Source: Strix aluco
Taxonomy: Eukaryota; Chordata; Aves; Strigiformes; Strigidae
Assembly: GCF_031877795.1 (NCBI RefSeq)
Contig: NC_133940.1
Location: 5,333,985-5,397,984 of the forward strand
Direction of reading: 5' to 3'
DNA length: 64,000 nucleotides
The notes under the pieces are model-generated. The model did no database searches and was not told the DNA's origin. It saw only the letters and a program-made list of their open reading frames with translations. The position numbers were made by a program, and so were the translations under genes. The stretch's first letter is position 1. Every line of letters begins with the position of its first letter. Below are positions 11,141-25,325 of this stretch, piece by piece.

Positions 11141-14044
11141 AAGGAAGAGCCCCATGACCAACACAAGTTGGCCATACTTATTCACACTGTATTTCTGCTT
11201 ACATCTAAGTTTCCTCCAAGGCACATCTTCTGTTCCCGATTTATATACTTGTGAACACAAGAGCGTTGGCAAGGGAACAGTGAGGAACTCAGAGGGAGTC
11301 CCAAGGCACATCCATTCACTTGGCTAAAAGCCCCAAGGATCTGGTCCACCATCTTCCCACTGGAAAGTGGCATTCCATTGGAGAATACCACCGAGATGAC
11401 CATGCCCAGAGGTGGGACCAGACACAGGACCTGGCTAACTCAAGAACACTGGTTGCCTGGAGACTAAGAGCAGAAGAGGCCCTAATACTTGCTCTTCCCC
11501 CTTTCCAAACTGACTCAGCTATTGGCATGAACTGCCTTGGATATGAAAACAGGCACGAAACAGAATCAGTGAGACAAGCATATCCAGAGACAGAAATGAC
11601 TCAGGATTTTAAATGGCTCATATTGAAGAACATTCCAAGATTTACAGATTTAAGTAGCGCTAACAATAGTCACAGGCAGTGGAAACCATGGTTCTCTCGA
11701 GGCCTGTTCATCCATGAGCAACAGCCATACAGATTTCCCCAGGAGCAACGTATCTCACTCCACTCTGAGATGTCTTCTAAAAAGACTGACTCCTCCACTC
11801 AGAGGTCTCTTCTGACACTGCCAGCAGCCTGAAATAGTCTTGGGCGTGAGACCCTTTGTTGTAAAGGTTTTTCCAAGAGTCTAAAAATCACATTAAATTC
11901 CCTCCCCTTGTAGCCACACCAGACACCGAGTTCTCCTTACAAAGTTGGGGGAAGTGGTCATAATTGGGGTCAGACAGGAAAGAAAGCACAAGGTAAGGAA
12001 TTACAAGGCTGTAGCCACACAAACAGTGAGTTGCTAAGAGCAGAGCAAGAGATACAGCACCTGGAAAACACCCTAAATGAGGAGGTCAGGGGACACGCAC
12101 ATTGCAACCCTTTCTGCCCCTCCAGACGTGCTGATCCACACCGTATCGGCTCATGCAAATCCGTGGCACAGCAGGCACCTGTGCACCACAGCAGTAATCA
12201 AAATCTCCATCAGTCAAATCCCTCCTGGATTATAGAGGCTGGACCAGACAGTCTCCAAAGCTTTGCATGATCTGTGCCCCTTATGTTTTGGCTGCAACAA
12301 TAAGGGCTGGCTGGCTCCCCCCCGAGCTAGCCCTGCAGAGACAGCAAGGGAGGCCTTGTTAAGGATGGAGGCAGTGGAAGTCTTCCTTCATCCCAGCCAG
12401 TGCTGAAAGCCAACTGACCCGTAAGGGAGGGGACGACTCCTACCATCTGGGTAGAGCACGAGGACAGAGTTAAGGACACAAGGGCTGTTCAGCAGTAGCA
12501 CGGGATGGCTTTGAACAACAGGGGATGCTGTCGTGGGGAGAGGCTTTGGCCAAGGAAGAAGGCAGTAGCTAACTCAAGAAGTCCAGCATTAGACAACCTT
12601 TTCTTCGGTGGGGGTAGGGGTAGTGTTATCGGTAGCTGGAATTAGCTATCTGGAATTGTCTTGATCTCTGCTTTGTTCAGAAGGAAAGGTAACCCTCCAC
12701 TAAGAGCATCAGTCTCTGTGGATACATCCATCAATTTAGGAGGCATAAAAACATCTTGTGAAACCTGTAAGCAATTATCTTTTAATGCATCACTCCATCA
12801 CAAGGTTTTTTATTTCCTTCTTAAAATATATAACCTCTCTCCCTACCCCCCCGCCCCTCCCCTCCTGCTCTCCTTTACCTGCTGGAACAATTACCTGAAC
12901 TCTGGTGCACTCCAGGCGCTGACGGCTTTGAGGCAAAACCCTTCTTATGGTGATCAGGGTTAAAATATGGCTGTCGCCATATTATTGAAGAGTAATCTCT
13001 CAAAATGGAAGTAGAGCAGCCTGGGAATATCTTGCTAATAATTAGCTAAGCCTTTCCCTCCCGTCACCCTGCTCAACTAACCAGAATAAAAGTGTGCTTA
13101 GTTTTAGATCCATGCTACAGTGCCCTTGAACTGAATGGGATTGCAGACTTAACCCCGACTGTAGCAAAGCAGGAGGGTCCATTCTGAAGCTACAGGCTGG
13201 AGCAAGAGCTCAGGGATGTGCAGCACGGCTCCAGTACTCCCACCTCTTTGGAGGCAAGTCCGTGCCATCACCGTTCATCCCACCCAGCATCCAAGGGAGC
13301 TGGCTGCACTTACGTTGCAATGGCTGGGATGAAGGACCAAGCCAGGCAAGAGGTGACCTTCCCAGTGCTGAAAGGCAGAAGGGCAGCGTGCTGAGGGAGA
13401 CATGCCCCAGTAACACACAGCTCCCCGGGCCACTGGGTGGTGGAGACCTGCTCTGAGGCTGAAGGCTCATCAGCACAGGGAGGGAACTGCAGTTAGAAAA
13501 GTCCTGACCGCTTGGGTGCAGGCACCCTCCTCAGCACGGAGCAGGTCCTGTTTTCCCCACACATAAGCTAACCTTGAGCACAGCAGAGACCTTTGCACCA
13601 GTCCTGTGTGAGGTGGCCTCTGCAAGCTGACATTCACAGTGGCTTTGAGGCCCTCTCGTGCTGCTAGGGGGAGCAGCCAGCTCACAGTCACTAAGCAGAC
13701 AGGTGGTTGATGCGGGCAGGCGACCAGAACAAAAGATGCTCTGGCTGCACAGGGGTCCAACCCCTTCCCTGAAAGCTGCTGGTCCCACCCACTGCTGAGG
13801 AGCACCGCGCTGACACTCCCATCCCAAATTGCTGGGAGAAGGGGGCTCTTCTCCCATCACCCCTTCCTCTCTCAAAGCACCCAGGGCCATCTCAACAACC
13901 CTACAGACCCAACTCCTGCCCCTCCTGGTGCTACCCTGTTCTCACTCTCCATCCCCACTGGGCCAGCTGCCCCTTCTCCCCACCCGCCTGCTCCTTGCAA
14001 CCGTAGCAGCGTCAGAGCCGGCTGCTGCCTGATGCTTTATTAGC

Positions 14045-14060
14045 CCATCTCCATGGCAAC
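14045..14060 (-). promoter_or_regulatory. RFX-type X-box candidate
   Basis: The minus strand reads GTTGCCATGGAGATGG. The left half GTTGCC and the ATGGAGA continuation fit the binding pattern of RFX winged-helix factors, although the second half-site is imperfect. It lies in a locally GC-rich and CpG-containing patch (about 13.99-14.2 kb). This is a sequence match only. Confidence 0.3.
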
Positions 14061-17000
14061 TCGCCTACAGCTTAACTCGGAGAGACCCCTATCTCGCCTC
14101 GGCCATAAATCAGCCACCCGCCTGCATCCGCGGTCGGAGACGGGGGTCACCGCTCATCGCAGCCTCCCTGCCGGGGCTGTCCCACACGGGCAGCAGGCAC
14201 CGCAGAGCTACGGTTTGCCCTCCCTGGCACCACGTTTGCACCCCTCAAGCAAAGTCTAATAGCCAAAGAAACAGTACTAGAAAGCTGGTGGTTTTCCCAG
14301 TTTGAAGGCAAACTGGAGCCACCCATACAAACCAGCAATGAGCTGGTGCTCTTCCTGCTTTGGGCAGGGAGCAGAGCCCCTGGGCCAGCCTCCAGAAAAC
14401 AGGCATAGCACTGGGCTGAGGCAGAAAGGCAGCATCTCCTTCCCCCGTGGTAATGCAGAGATCCATGGTAAAGCCCTCAAAGCCTGCCAGGAGGGAACAA
14501 AGAGCCACCTAAAATGCTGTGCTGTCCCTGGTCTCCAGAAACAGCTCAAAACCAACCTTTCCCCTAGCAGAGTTCAAATGCAAGGCTCCCCTTCAAAGCG
14601 TTCTCTCATCAGAACTGACCTTTGGGCACCACCTTCCCAGTAAACCCACTGGCCGTTATCGCACACGTGCTGGTGAGTTAAAAGTAGGTGACCGGTGAGA
14701 ATCTGCAGGTCCCCACAAGAGGAGACTTTCCCACACACTTTTTCCCTGTGGCACCAGGAAGGGGCCTGCAGGACATGCTGCTCTTTTCACCCTCTCAAAC
14801 ACACAGCAAAAACGTGTTCTCGCTGCTGAAACTCTCCACCTCTAAACCTTAGACTTAGAAAACAGAGAGAACTTTTTCTTATCCCACGTTACGCAGTTTG
14901 TCATTTCAGTCACACATTTCAAGCATCTAATAATGTTGGGGCTAAATCTTGGCGACACAAATGCAAAGGGGGCTCCCACCACCACCAGTTTAGTCTACAG
15001 AAGCCTGGCAAAGTGAGAAAGGAAGCATCATCTTCAGAAGCTGTTGGGTGTTGCCGGGCTGTGCTGGTGGGAAAAGGAAGGGGATGGGCTAAGGCAAAGT
15101 CATCGAATGGCTCACCTGAGGTCACAGACACGATCCGTGACAAAACAGACAGGTCTAACATGCACTAATGGAAAGGATGATAATTTTTCCTCCCCTTTCC
15201 ACATTCCCTGAGAGGTACTGATCTACACATATAATCCCAAGGGATGTCTGAGGCACAACACGGTGTTTCTGTACAAGATCCCATAATCCTTGCTGCTTTA
15301 GATAAGGGCTCCAGTATATCTGGTGTTTTACCCATAGCTTAGACATGCCCAAGGAAATACAGAAGTGGGCACTGGGAGAGCTATATATCTTCATTTTACA
15401 TAGATGATCAGCATGTATACCCGTGCCACAACTCAAAGAGCTAAAAAGCCCTTCTTGAGGGACACTGCAGAGCTTGCAGTCTGCATCTCAGCAGATTCTG
15501 GTAAAGCAAAGAGCAGGAGGCTTGTTTCTATGACAAAACATGTCCATCCAAATCTCCAGAAGCCAGGTCCAACTACATGGAGAAGTACCAGAGCTCTTTT
15601 AGCAGGGATAGCTGTCTTGAATTTCAAGAACTATATGCTGGCAGTGGAACAAATTCATAAAAGCTAATGGGCCTGAGACTGTATTTGTCCTGCAGTCCCT
15701 TGGCAAAGGCAAAAATAAACCTGGAGAGAAAGACCTGTTCACATACTCTTACTTTTCTCTTCTGCAGTTACAATAGCAGCATCAGTTCAAAAATCCCCCT
15801 GTGGAGTCATAAGGTTTTAGATGCCTCAGCAATTCTATTTCTAACATTGCGCATGCTTGTCAAGTCCAAATTTGTTTAGGCAATTTAGGTACCTAACGCT
15901 TATCTAAATCAAGTGCTTAGGAAGGCTGGCTTTAAGAGTCCTGCTTGTTTGCTTTTCTGATCCAGGGTTCTTCTGAGTTTGTCTCTGCACCCACAAAGCT
16001 GTGAACTCATTTTTTGTTTCAGAAGCAAGTGGAGAGTGGCATGAAGCCAAAACCTGGAACTTGAAACGGGGCCAGATATGAGGAGGTTCACACTAAAAAT
16101 TGCAGGAAAGTGTTTGGAAAACGGCCTATGTTCGTATTACATGGAATATGTTATTCCAGCTCTTCCCTCCCCTCCAAATCCCTTCCTTAGCTTTCTTTGT
16201 CAACTCAGAGGAGACCCTCATCTCATCATAGCTTGATAAACTGAGCTCAGTTTACAGCTGCACACCAAAAAACAAGGAGCCTCCTGGCACAAAGATGTTG
16301 CTGAGCTTCAGGTGCAAAGGCCATTAAGAGAATAAATCCCAAGGGGAGTATGAACCCTGCACTTGGAAACCTACCACATCTGGAGACTGACTGTACTTTC
16401 GTTGAAACAGCAATTTTAGGATCCTCTCCATCAAGCAGGATAGTTAGCCACGCAGTATGGTTGTGGATAGAGCCTGTCAGCAGGAGAACAGAAGTTGCCT
16501 AAAGACTTCAGCTGAACCTGCTACTTCAACAAGAGCTCTAAATGTCACCATATTGCCTGCACTACGGTCCCTGAAAGGATTAATATCTTGCCATGTTTGG
16601 TAAACTTTACAGGGACCGCAGGAAGCTGAGGGACAGGCAACTGCCTAACACTGAGTGGATCTCATCAGCTCTAATTAGCTCAAATAAAACAGCAGATACC
16701 CAGGTAATAAGAGCTCTTCGTGATAGTAAGGTGAGTGGTGGCTGCGAGAGACAGGACACTTCAACTGCTGATTCCGGGAAGCTCCGGTGTGGGAAACTGA
16801 AGCTGAGCCAGAAGCTCAGTAGTTAATGAAAGGAGCAATTGCTCAGAAATGGTTCATGTGTTAGCCTTGTCCTGGCATGTGGTGAAGCACAAAAAAAGGG
16901 GCAGTTCAAAGCCCAAAGCCCATCTCCCTGTCACTCACACATCTTCTCATGCACGCACAGCTGGTGCCAGGGGTGGAAGCATGCTGGAGGGCTGGCTTAT

Positions 17001-19514
17001 CCATCAGTCCAGGTCCTGTCCATCCCTATCTTCATTAGGACTGATGATGAACCCCACTCTCAGAAGCACCTTCAGACATATGCATTGGAAACTACCACAC
17101 CAGTTTCCTGCCAGAACTGGGCCCACACTGAGGCAGACAGACATTAGGCTACGGGTCCCAGGGCAGGCAGCTGGGACTCCTTCCTGGCACAGAGCTTCGA
17201 AGAATCCAGCTGTAGTTGTGACTACAAATGTACCACTGATAGTCAATGCTCTCCCAGGGCCTGTCTGCTTCAGGAGGGTTTGTTAGAGTAAACAGATCAG
17301 AGACAAGCAGCAAGAGGAGTTGTGTATTTGATGACGGGAAGGCACACGGCACAGCAGAGCAGCTACGCACGGGAGGAAGAGCCACAGGGCACAGAGACAG
17401 GGAGATGTTCTGCTGCTGCTATCAGCTGTCTGGCAATGGGACATGGAGCCTCTGGAAATGCAGTCAGCCTCAGCCAAACAGGAAAACACAGGCCCAGGGA
17501 ATCAAAGGACACTCAAGATGAGAAAAGAGATTCTGTAACTGTCCCCAAACCAGCAATACTCATAACAGGCCAAGTTGCACAACCCAGAACAGCCCTACAC
17601 AGAGGGAAGCCCTGAGGCTGGTTGGACTCTGATGAGCATCACTGCTTCCACTCAGCCCCATATCCAAAAGCACACCAGCCTTCAATACTGAGAAATTTGA
17701 GAGAGCAACATTTTCTAAGTCTTCTTCCTCCCACACCAGCTGAAAACACTCAGAACAAGACAGTCCTACAATGGTTTCGTCAAACACCTACCAAAGATTC
17801 AGGTTAGTTGTTTCCTTCATATACCTCCCTAGTCCCAGGTCCTGGGCTATTCAGGTGACTCCAAAGGGTCCTGGCTCTGAGTTACCCCCACTGCTGATAC
17901 GCTGCCCCTGCAGGGCTGGACTTGGGCGCCAGATGTTTAAGGCCACCAGCTGTAGCATCTGAGCGTTACACTTTGCAGGATTTACCAGAGCAAGCTTTAC
18001 TTTGTTCCAGCTGATAGGAGGGGAGAGGATAATAATTAGCAGGATCCATTCTGCTTTTCCCAGTCCAGACAGGCCCACCATTAGGGAGGAGAGCTCCTCC
18101 TGTCTGGGAGCCACTGCACATGCCACCCTCTCCATTTGTAATTAGTAGAATAAAAATGCTAGTCAGATGGGAAATCTGCCTGAGTAAATGACATCCTCAA
18201 GTGCTTTCTAATCTGAGGAAGGCAGCCTCTCACTTCGCTGCTAATGGGGTGCAGTGGGGAGCACCAAAATTTCTGCTGTGGACCCACATGCACCCAGGAA
18301 CAGTTCTTTAGCTGATTCTCTCCAGGATCCATGCCAGCAGCCCCAGCTGGTCACCTGGGAGAAGCTGCTAGGTCCTGCCAAGAGTTTGTGTCAGTAATTA
18401 AACTGCCTCAGTCTCACAGCACTTGCTCCCTCCTCCAGGTATCATGAGCATATACTGTTTAGGGAATGGTCCAGGCAGAAGGAACTCTTGGGTCAAGGAA
18501 TATGGGAGCTACAGGAAGCCCAGAGGCAGGTTTAAGGACAGCTGCAGTGCTATTTCCGTGGACAGGACTTTAGAAGTGAAAGAACAGAGGCTGTGAGTCA
18601 AGACAGAAGCTGCACAGCACCTGGCAAATCACACACTGGAATATTAACTAAAATAACCCTCTGCCTCATCTCTTTTAAATTCAGATGCACAGGGGAATCC
18701 ATCAAGGTAATTTATGGTGTGTAGCTGCTGATATGCCAATCAAAGGAAGCCCAGAGTAACAAGTGTGTTAAAAGAGACCTCATTGATTGTTATCTCCACA
18801 AACACAGGCTTAATTCCTTCAATCCCAGTTAATCAGGCTACTTTGTTACATTTCTTATACAAAAGGGTAAGTGATCAGTGGGAAGCATTAGGCATTAGAT
18901 ATGCAGCCCCCAGATAGCTTCCCTTGTCTGGAGGGAGGCTGTGGAGGTGGTGTTTAGTAGGGCACATGTTCTGGAGCAAATCTGAAAAGTCCCCAGCCAG
19001 AGGTTTTCAATAGGACATTTTTTTTCTTTCATAAGTGGAAATTTCTTCACATACAAACCCCCAAGATTTTGATAAAAACCTGACAATTTGCAGATGCAGA
19101 GATGATAATTAGGAAGGCAGAAAGAAAAGAAAGAGCTTTGCTAAATTCCAGGAGCCCACAATCAGCTTTCACAGAGGGAGCAGGCTCACACGTTTTGCCA
19201 GGAGCAGCAGAGCAGACCTTGCTCTGTGGATTGCAGAGCTGGAGCCATCCAAGGTGCCAGGAGCTGCGGCAGGAAAAGTACCACTACAGCAGCTTCTCTT
19301 TCCACCTTCTGTTTAACAGCACAAGCAGAGGTCTCTTTTCCTAGGTCTGATATATTTTTGTTCTTTACTTGAAAAGAAAGCCACTCTGACCAGGTTGGTA
19401 GGGACCTTTTCACACGGCCTGATGTGCAATTGCAGTTCTGTAAGCTGTAACATCATGGCAAACTGAAAAGTGTTGAGAGAGCAGGAGGTAATGCACAGAT
19501 CAGGACTAGATCTG

Positions 19515-19617
19515 GTCTTATTAAATATAATAATTACCGATCTGGAAGAGGGAATAAGCAGCACATTAATTAATTTTGAAGAGGATCTGAAACAGAGGAG
19601 CTGCCAATTACAAAACT
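19515..19617 (+). mobile_element. possible degenerate LINE (CR1-like) reverse transcriptase relic
   Basis: One frame reads roughly LLNIIITDLEEGISSTLINF before a stop. This resembles the NIFINDLDEGIECTLSKFADD segment that follows the catalytic region in CR1-type reverse transcriptases. The DNA is AT-rich and lacks any longer conserved frame, so it would be a very old fragment. The match is short and from memory of the family, so chance similarity is quite possible. Confidence 0.3.
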
Positions 19618-22600
19618 GAAAAAAGCATATGAAGAGAAGGAAAAAAAAAAATCAGGTGAGAAGAAAGCAGAGAAGATCAGCAAAGGAAAAGACAGTAAAG
19701 AGAGGCTGGGGGGAGAGGAGGAGGTTCAACCCTACCTCACCCCAATGACCCAGAAGTCCCTTGCTTATCTCTGCCTTTTTCCACAAAGCCAAAGCAGCCC
19801 CCGGGCAAAAAGGGGTTTGGCACACCATTGTAGGAAGACAAGTCCTCCAGAGTTTTTTACTTTAGTACTGTTAGGAGGGAATGATGGAAGCTTTGTCCCA
19901 GATAAGATGGGAAACTTTGCCCACTTTTAGCAAAGGACCATTTTGGGAACCTGCAAATATTCATCCAAATTCAAGTCTCTTGCTGCAGGGCATGGCCATA
20001 AAGCACAGCGCTGCAGCCTTGCACGCAGACCAATGCAAGATGCGTGCAAAACTTCACCCCTTCCTAAGGAGGAAAATGTGGGGCTTTGGAGTTTTTTTGG
20101 GGGTGGGGGTGTGTGTGTTTCTTTGAGTAGTTTAAAAGTTACAAAAAGCTTTTAGTGAAGCAGTCTTCAGGTGCAAAGGAAGCCAGGGCTGCAGAAAAGG
20201 AAGCATGCTGCAGAAAAGCTCTTGCTGAGCAGCAGGATAACTGGATGAAGCAGCAACCTCTCCAGGACAGAGATATACTCAGAGAGCCCAAGTGACTACC
20301 CTCAGAGAGGCACAGACACACTCCTCTATCAAGTTGCAAAACAAAAGAGCAAACTCCATTTCCCTGCCCTGACAGTGACAGCATTTCCAGCTTTGCTATG
20401 GCTGTCTTAAAGTTTCTACACATTATAAACTTCTTTAATGCAGATTACTTTGTTGAATATAGTATCTTCTTCCAAAGGTGATGTCTCAGTTGGTCTGCCC
20501 TGGAATTGCTAATGGAATGACATCACCACTAATTAATCAGCCTCCATCCTGGGCATTTCTCAAATCCCCTGAATTCAAAGCACAGCCAGCAGGAATTTCC
20601 ACCTTCCTTCTTTTCTCTTGCACTCCTCTCCCATTTCTTGCTCACACACATGTTCTGTAGCTGTGTTGCTGAGCCAGCCCAAGCATATATCCACAAGGAA
20701 AATGTGATCATGGTATTGCTTGAAGTCCATATTTGCCTTTCTCATCATCATCCCTGATAGTGTTGGCCAACATCAGTATTAACAGCAGCAGAAATGCAAA
20801 GGACAAAGAAACAAATATTTCCCATACTGCTGAAGAGAGCTGGACTCCACTCAGCCCCCAAGCAACCTTTCTGAATGCCCTTCAAAAAGCAAGGGCATAA
20901 GCACATGCAGAACATGCACAGTAGGAATTCCAGATTAAAAGGGACAAGAGGGAGTTCAGTGGCTGGCAGCTCTACCTGTCAAGTCAGGGATGTTGGGACT
21001 GGCTGGGGAGGTAGCAACAACTGTGCCAAGGCCACACTGGTCAAATGCTGGGCTGAAGACATTGGATTCTGGACCATAAAGAGCAGCCAAAGCATGTGGG
21101 GAGGGGACCAAAGTCCATAAACACTGCTATGGCCACAAGTGTCTGCTGCCAACAGTCTGTGAAGCCTCTCCAAAAGCAATACCCACAAGGCTGTAGAGTC
21201 AAGCACTCAAATCAGGAGTGCCAGAATTCAGAGAAGCCCTGATGCCCTTACCTACAGATAGAAGAGCAGCAAATTATGATAGTTTAATTATATAATCCTA
21301 TTACTCCACTACAGGACCTCCAGCTCTTTCAGCCAGCCAGATGCATCTATCCCAGACTGAATTAGCACAATGAAGTAGCAGCAGTTCCTGTTTACAGGGA
21401 ACTGCTATTTGTTGCAGATGATGAGGGACAAATAGCAGACAACCATAAAGCTGCAGAAAGACAGAGGATGCTCATCTTGTGAGGGCACATTGTGGGAGCA
21501 GGTGCTGGCCCTGGCTCTTACAGAGTACCGACAGAACCACTCAAACACAAGTTTCATAGGGAGCCACTTTGGTTCCCAGAAGTGTATGAGATCTCCTGGC
21601 TCTGCCTTACAGATGTGCCAGGGACCCACTACTGTTACTCAGGAGCAGCTGCACTGCAGAGAGCCCTCTGGGGTTAAGTATTCCAAAATCATGACCCTTG
21701 ATATCTTCAGCTTGACAGCCAAAAGCATTCACTGCTTTTCTGCTTTAAACTCTGCATGTCAATTCTCACAAATTTAAAGAGAGGATAAAAATAACCTGTC
21801 TTCCAGTAGTGGTGGTGTGAAATTAAATTCATTACCATGTGTGAAGCAGTCTGATACAATAGTGATGAGTACTACCATGCAGCAAAGAAGCAGATTCTAC
21901 AATAGGCAAAAGAAAAAAACCCTAAGAGCCACATTGAATGCAAGCACTGGGTATCCTGTGCGCTCAATGAGGCAGAGGTGCTTGAGAGAAGATCCACGGG
22001 GGTCAGGTAATTGGGCTGTATTGATGCGTATGCACAACCTGGGGTGGGGTAAGGTAAAAGGAGACAGATTCAATTTTCATCTCCCAGCTCCTGAACATCA
22101 GGCTTCACTGCCTGGACTTTTCAGTAACATCAGAGTACATAGTAGAGGCAAGCTTGGTAAAGAGCAGAAGGTTAAAAATGAAGCTAGGAAAAAAAGAGAA
22201 AGAAAAATTTGGGCCGAAAAGACTAGTAAAATCAAGGTAGAGAGTACCAGGTTTGCATAAAAGCTTGGCTGCTTACAAGGAAGCACAGCTTCTTGAAAAG
22301 GCTGATCTAAGAGCCAGTACTTCATTTACTCTAAAAACCATAGCTGTAAAAGAAAAGCTATCTAGAGCATAGAGCTCAGGGGAAAGGGAAGGTGGGCAAG
22401 CAGAAGGGTTTGCATCTCTTGGTGGGAAGGCACGCAGGTGAAAGCAGGGCTATCAGAGTGACTCCAGGCATCCTAAGAGCCGTACAAAGCACACTCAGCA
22501 AGCACTGCTAACCCCTCCTACGACTGCAACACCCATGAGGCCTCACCACAGACTCTGGGGAGTGATTTTTCAGCTGTCTGATGCCTTTGCCTGGCTTACA

Positions 22601-25325
22601 TTTTGCTGCTGTGGCTCGAGCCTTACAGATCAGCAGCCAGCTGTCCTTGGCCTCCAGCCCACAGCAAACACATCTGGAACAGCTGCAGATGGCAAACTGC
22701 TGTTGGCCAAGAAAGGATTCATCATGTGGATTTACTTTAGAGACTTCCATGTGATGTTTTGAATTGGAAGTGTAAGACAGCCACACTTGTTGTCACCTAT
22801 GTAGGCATCTGGTTGGTCTCTGCTCCAGACTTGGCATTTCTGTGCTTGGGAGCCCCTGAACCACAGCAACAGGCTGGGCTCTTGGTTTCTTCAGTGAATT
22901 TAGTCTTTCCCACCTGAGCCTCCTGCAGGCAGTCAGACTGCTTTCCATCCCAGTCATTAGTCAGGTGGTTTGGTTTGATGCAAGCTGAAGCTCTGACTTT
23001 ATGTCCCAGCTTCAGAGGATCTTGCCCATGACTCCACTTTCTTTTCCAGTATTTTGTCTCCTATATAAAGTTCATCCCATGGAAACCAATAACAGACTTC
23101 TCCTCATTCACATTTATGAAATGGCAGCACAACCTACAGCTGGTTCCACCAAAGGCTCTTTGCCTCAGTCTCACCTGCTATCCATTAGCATGAGGGAACT
23201 CAAGCTTGCCCTCAGGATGCTGCTTGACACATTTAGAAATAGGATTACCTGAGGCCTTTTTCCTGTCTGGCATGAGGGGAGGCACAACTGACCTTTTCCC
23301 ACCCCCTCACACTGAGTTTCCACACCAAAACTTAGACGATCTTTTTGGACTAGTTTTCATTTTGTCTTGATTTCATCTCCAAAGCACCTCCATGGGGCAC
23401 GGCACTGCAGCAGGAGGTCAGCTCGTCGGTTGTTTTTGGGGCATGCAGACAAGACCAGCAGGTGAGGGTGCTCCAAATCCCCCTGAAGGAGATAGAGGGG
23501 AATTAAGAGGAAAAGACACAGTGCAAAGGTGCGATGGAGCCGAGGAGCCACTGCCAGGAACTAAACAGACCACACTGCACATCAGCTGCACAGGCTTCAG
23601 CACTGCCCTGCTAGTAAGCACCAGAGTTACAAGGATGTGATGCTGGCCACTTATTAATTTTAAAATATTTTCTGCTGGATTTCCTACTTTTTTGAAAAAA
23701 CAACAACTGTGACTTTAAAAAAGTAAAATGAAACTTTTGAAAAACTGTATTTTTCTCCAAGGTCTTACATTTCCACTTTAAGCTCCCTACCAGCCAGAAC
23801 AGCAGTAAGAAAGATGAATTTTTCAGAGGAAACAGAACAATCTCTTTCAGTTCTTTTCTCCTTTTTATCCTTCTGTCTTCACCTGAGCAATGTCAGAATA
23901 TTTGAGCAAGTAGCTACTGCTTTAGCCCCTTTCTTCATTCCCATTTTACCAACTAGAAAAGCAATGAGGGGTTTCCATCACTCTGAGGAAGGTGGAAAGG
24001 CCTGATAAGTCCTCCCATTAGAAAATAAAAAATTAAACCAGAACAAAAAAGCTTTGTCAGGTGAAAATGGATGAGAAAACTCAAAGAAAGAGAAGGCTGT
24101 TTCTCACCAAGAAACCACCCATTTGAACCAGCTTCAACTCTTGTGCTAAAACATTCCTCCAAAAAAAAAAAAAGTGTTTAATACTTGCTGCTAAAGGTAC
24201 TTTTTTTAACCTGGGCTGATAATATCAACCAGTTTGCAAAACAAAGCCCTGTGGTGAGACAGTAGAGAGAAACACTAAAGCTGCCTTTACCCCTTGGCAG
24301 GCAAACTCTGAGCCTCCAGAGCCAGGCAGTGCTGTGCACCGATTGCTGCGCTGCAAGGAACAGACCCAGGCTTGGTCCTGGCCGCGAGGATGGGGCCAAG
24401 GAACACCACTGCAATCCGCAAGAGGTGCTGTCCAGTGGGATTAAACACCTGTGCAAGTCACCCAGATATTGGGAGATTATAACCTGCGTGAGAACAGCTG
24501 CACATTTTCCTAAAACTCTGAGGGAAGGAAAGCCACATCTGGGGTGGCACTGGGCTGTGCTGATCAGGACCTCTTCCCAAAAGGGGCTGTTGTCCTTTGG
24601 AAATGACTAGCACCAGAATACCCTGTTTCAGGAGACCTAGAAAGAGGCATCCATAAAAAGGAGGTTACTGAGGGATTCCCTCAGCTATTGACACACCGAG
24701 ATACTTGGCAAGATGCTCGCTCTGGAAACTGCAGAGATACAGATGCTGTGCAAGCTCCCTCTGGGGCTTTTAAGAAGTGTCTGACTCAAATAGAAATCAA
24801 TGTGAGGCTGGAGTCAACTACTCTGGGGAGAAAAAGCTCCATCCAGAGCCAAGCCCAGGCCAGGCTCTTTGTGCTGCCCTTGGGCCAAGAGGCAGTGTCC
24901 CAGGGCCCTGCCTAGCACACAGCGAGGGAGCAGCACGCTGAGGGGAGCCCAGGGGTTTGCACCACGTTTCCAAGAGCGCTGAGTTTTCCCCCCTGCCCTC
25001 CCTCTTTATTTTCTCAGGCTCTGCCCACAGCCCTTGCTGGCCACACTCCCATTCCTTCGCCTGGGGCAGGACTGTGCCTTGGTCCCAGGACAAGCTGGTG
25101 GCCAGCAAGCTGCAGTGCTGCCTGCCAGAGTGCCACAGGCCTCCTCCTGGGCATCACTGCGCAGACTGACCAGGCGCTGGGAAGTTTGTTTTGCCAAAAC
25201 CAGCTGCTTCCCTCCTAGTTCCTGAACGAGGCTGGGAGGCAGAATTACTTGTAATGCAAGGAAAGCTCCCTAAATGGCAGTAGTGTCAGGAGCCATGGCA
25301 GTAACAGGTTTGAAGGACTGGCCAG

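Larger units (their letters stand above)
9801..25325. other. noncoding spacer, left part
   Basis: No exon, RNA gene or intact transposon was recognised over about 15.5 kb. Supported items inside are a CR1 fragment near 11.05-11.14 kb, an RFX-type site at 14045-14060, and a possible relic of a LINE reverse transcriptase at 19.5 kb. Several AT-rich stretches with clustered homeodomain-like words (for example 12.64-12.84 and 18.66-18.88 kb) could be conserved noncoding elements, but that needs alignment to other birds. The 170-codon frame at 11.3-11.8 kb has no recognisable domain and starts from a non-ATG codon. Confidence 0.5.

Noticed and set aside
11320..11832. 170-codon plus-strand frame
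   Set aside because: It begins at TTG rather than ATG, has no recognisable domain and no splice or Kozak support. One frame of this size is expected by chance in 64 kb.
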